Assembly (NCBI GenBank): GCA_946186175.1
Contig: CAMHMG010000049.1
Span: forward strand, 1-15,374
DNA: 15,374 nucleotides
Direction of reading: 5' to 3'
From: an uncultured Clostridia bacterium
GTDB lineage: Bacteria > Bacillota > Clostridia > Lachnospirales > Lachnospiraceae
Part shown: one piece after another, positions 14,959 to 15,374 of the stretch
How positions within the stretch are numbered: the stretch's first letter is position 1
Layout: each line of letters starts with the position of its first letter
Program-made: the position numbers and the translations under genes
The notes under the pieces: model-generated
Seen by the model: the letters and a program-made list of their open reading frames with translations, nothing else
Database searches by the model: none
Told to the model about the DNA's origin: nothing

Positions 14959-15374
14959 ATGGCAACCATACAAGACATCGCGCAAAAACTGAACATATCC
15001 AAAGGAACGGTTTCTAAAGGATTAAATGGTGCAAGTGACATTAGCGAAACTCTTCGAAACCAGATCTTAGACACCGCAGCCGAGATGGGCTACACAAAGC
15101 GTGGTTCTACTAAGATGGCCAACAGAAAGCTCTGTGTCTTTGTAGAAAACATGGATTATTATCTGGAAGATGATTTCGGATATGATATAATCCTCGGTTT
15201 CAAACAGGCAGCTTTTAACGAGAACTGGTCAGTAGAAGTTATTCCTATCAGCCACCTTGTCCAGGAACGGCACACCTATGACCGGTTTATGATCAGTCAG
15301 GGTTTTTCAGGTGCACTGATCCTTGGTTTTGCCTATGATGACCCATGGATGGAAAACATCAAGACAACACATAT
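14959..15374 (+). CDS. LacI-family transcriptional regulator (partial, 3' end outside window)
   Basis: The N-terminal 138 residues of a LacI/GalR-family regulator are visible; the frame is open to the window edge. The helix-turn-helix is residues 4-23 (TIQDIAQKLNISKGTVSKGL), followed by the usual hinge lead GYTKRG. The start of the periplasmic-binding-protein-like effector domain begins at about residue 58 (NRKLCVFVENM). It is divergent from the maltodextrin cluster, 190 bp from the first GH13 gene, so it is probably the cluster's local regulator responding to a maltodextrin-derived sugar (MalR-like role by inference). Whether it represses or activates, and its effector, cannot be read. The recognition helix reads SKGTVSKGLN instead of the common TVSRVLN, which may mean an altered operator preference. 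Confidence 0.88.
   Translation, partial: MATIQDIAQKLNISKGTVSKGLNGASDISETLRNQILDTAAEMGYTKRGSTKMANRKLCVFVENMDYYLEDDFGYDIILGFKQAAFNENWSVEVIPISHLVQERHTYDRFMISQGFSGALILGFAYDDPWMENIKTTH

Overview
The window looks like chromosomal DNA of a low-GC, Gram-positive Clostridia member, most likely a gut-type Lachnospiraceae (Roseburia/Butyrivibrio/Coprococcus-like). This is inference from gene content (BMP-type nucleoside transporter, maltodextrin cluster with a LacI regulator and intracellular GH13 enzymes), strong AGGAGG ribosome binding sites, and lipoproteins with acidic Ala/Asp/Glu/Ser linkers after the lipobox Cys. No tRNA, rRNA, CRISPR array, phage gene or transposase gene is visible.

Layout, left to right. 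All genes lie on the minus strand except the last. Positions 1-366 hold two hairpins and a decayed remnant of what looks like a surface-protein C-terminus. Positions 367-6522, read right to left, are a BMP-family ABC importer: lipoprotein (6522-5296), terminator, a tandemly repeated 144-bp structured unit (4881-5206), ATPase (4834-3299) and two permeases (3302-2196 and 2199-1261, ATGA overlaps). A gluconate 5-dehydrogenase-like SDR enzyme (1140-367) follows with its own predicted promoter. Positions 6634-7434 encode an unrecognised membrane protein with two Cys-rich clusters. A REP-like palindrome and terminator follow at 7612-7681.

Positions 7722-14768 are a maltodextrin uptake and breakdown cluster. 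In transcription order it holds a neopullulanase/cyclomaltodextrinase-type GH13, a MalE-like binding lipoprotein, a terminator, MalF-like and MalG-like permeases, and an alpha-glucosidase-type GH13. A divergent LacI-family regulator starts at 14959 on the plus strand and runs off the window. The 170-bp divergent region carries good promoters both ways and a cluster of TTTCG/CGAAA motifs that could be the regulator's operators. No maltose-type ATPase is present, so the importer probably borrows a shared multi-sugar ATPase (MsmX/MsmK type) encoded elsewhere.

How it works together: oligosaccharides are captured by the MalE-like lipoprotein, imported by MalF/MalG and cut in the cytoplasm by the two GH13 enzymes, probably under the LacI regulator. 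Separately, the BMP system probably imports nucleosides. In both transport systems a hairpin-plus-T-tract terminator lies directly after the binding-protein gene, which would make binding protein in excess over the membrane parts. Most of the window is ordinary accessory metabolism. The least explained parts are the 144-bp tandem structured repeat, the Cys-cluster membrane protein and the palindrome at 7612-7680.
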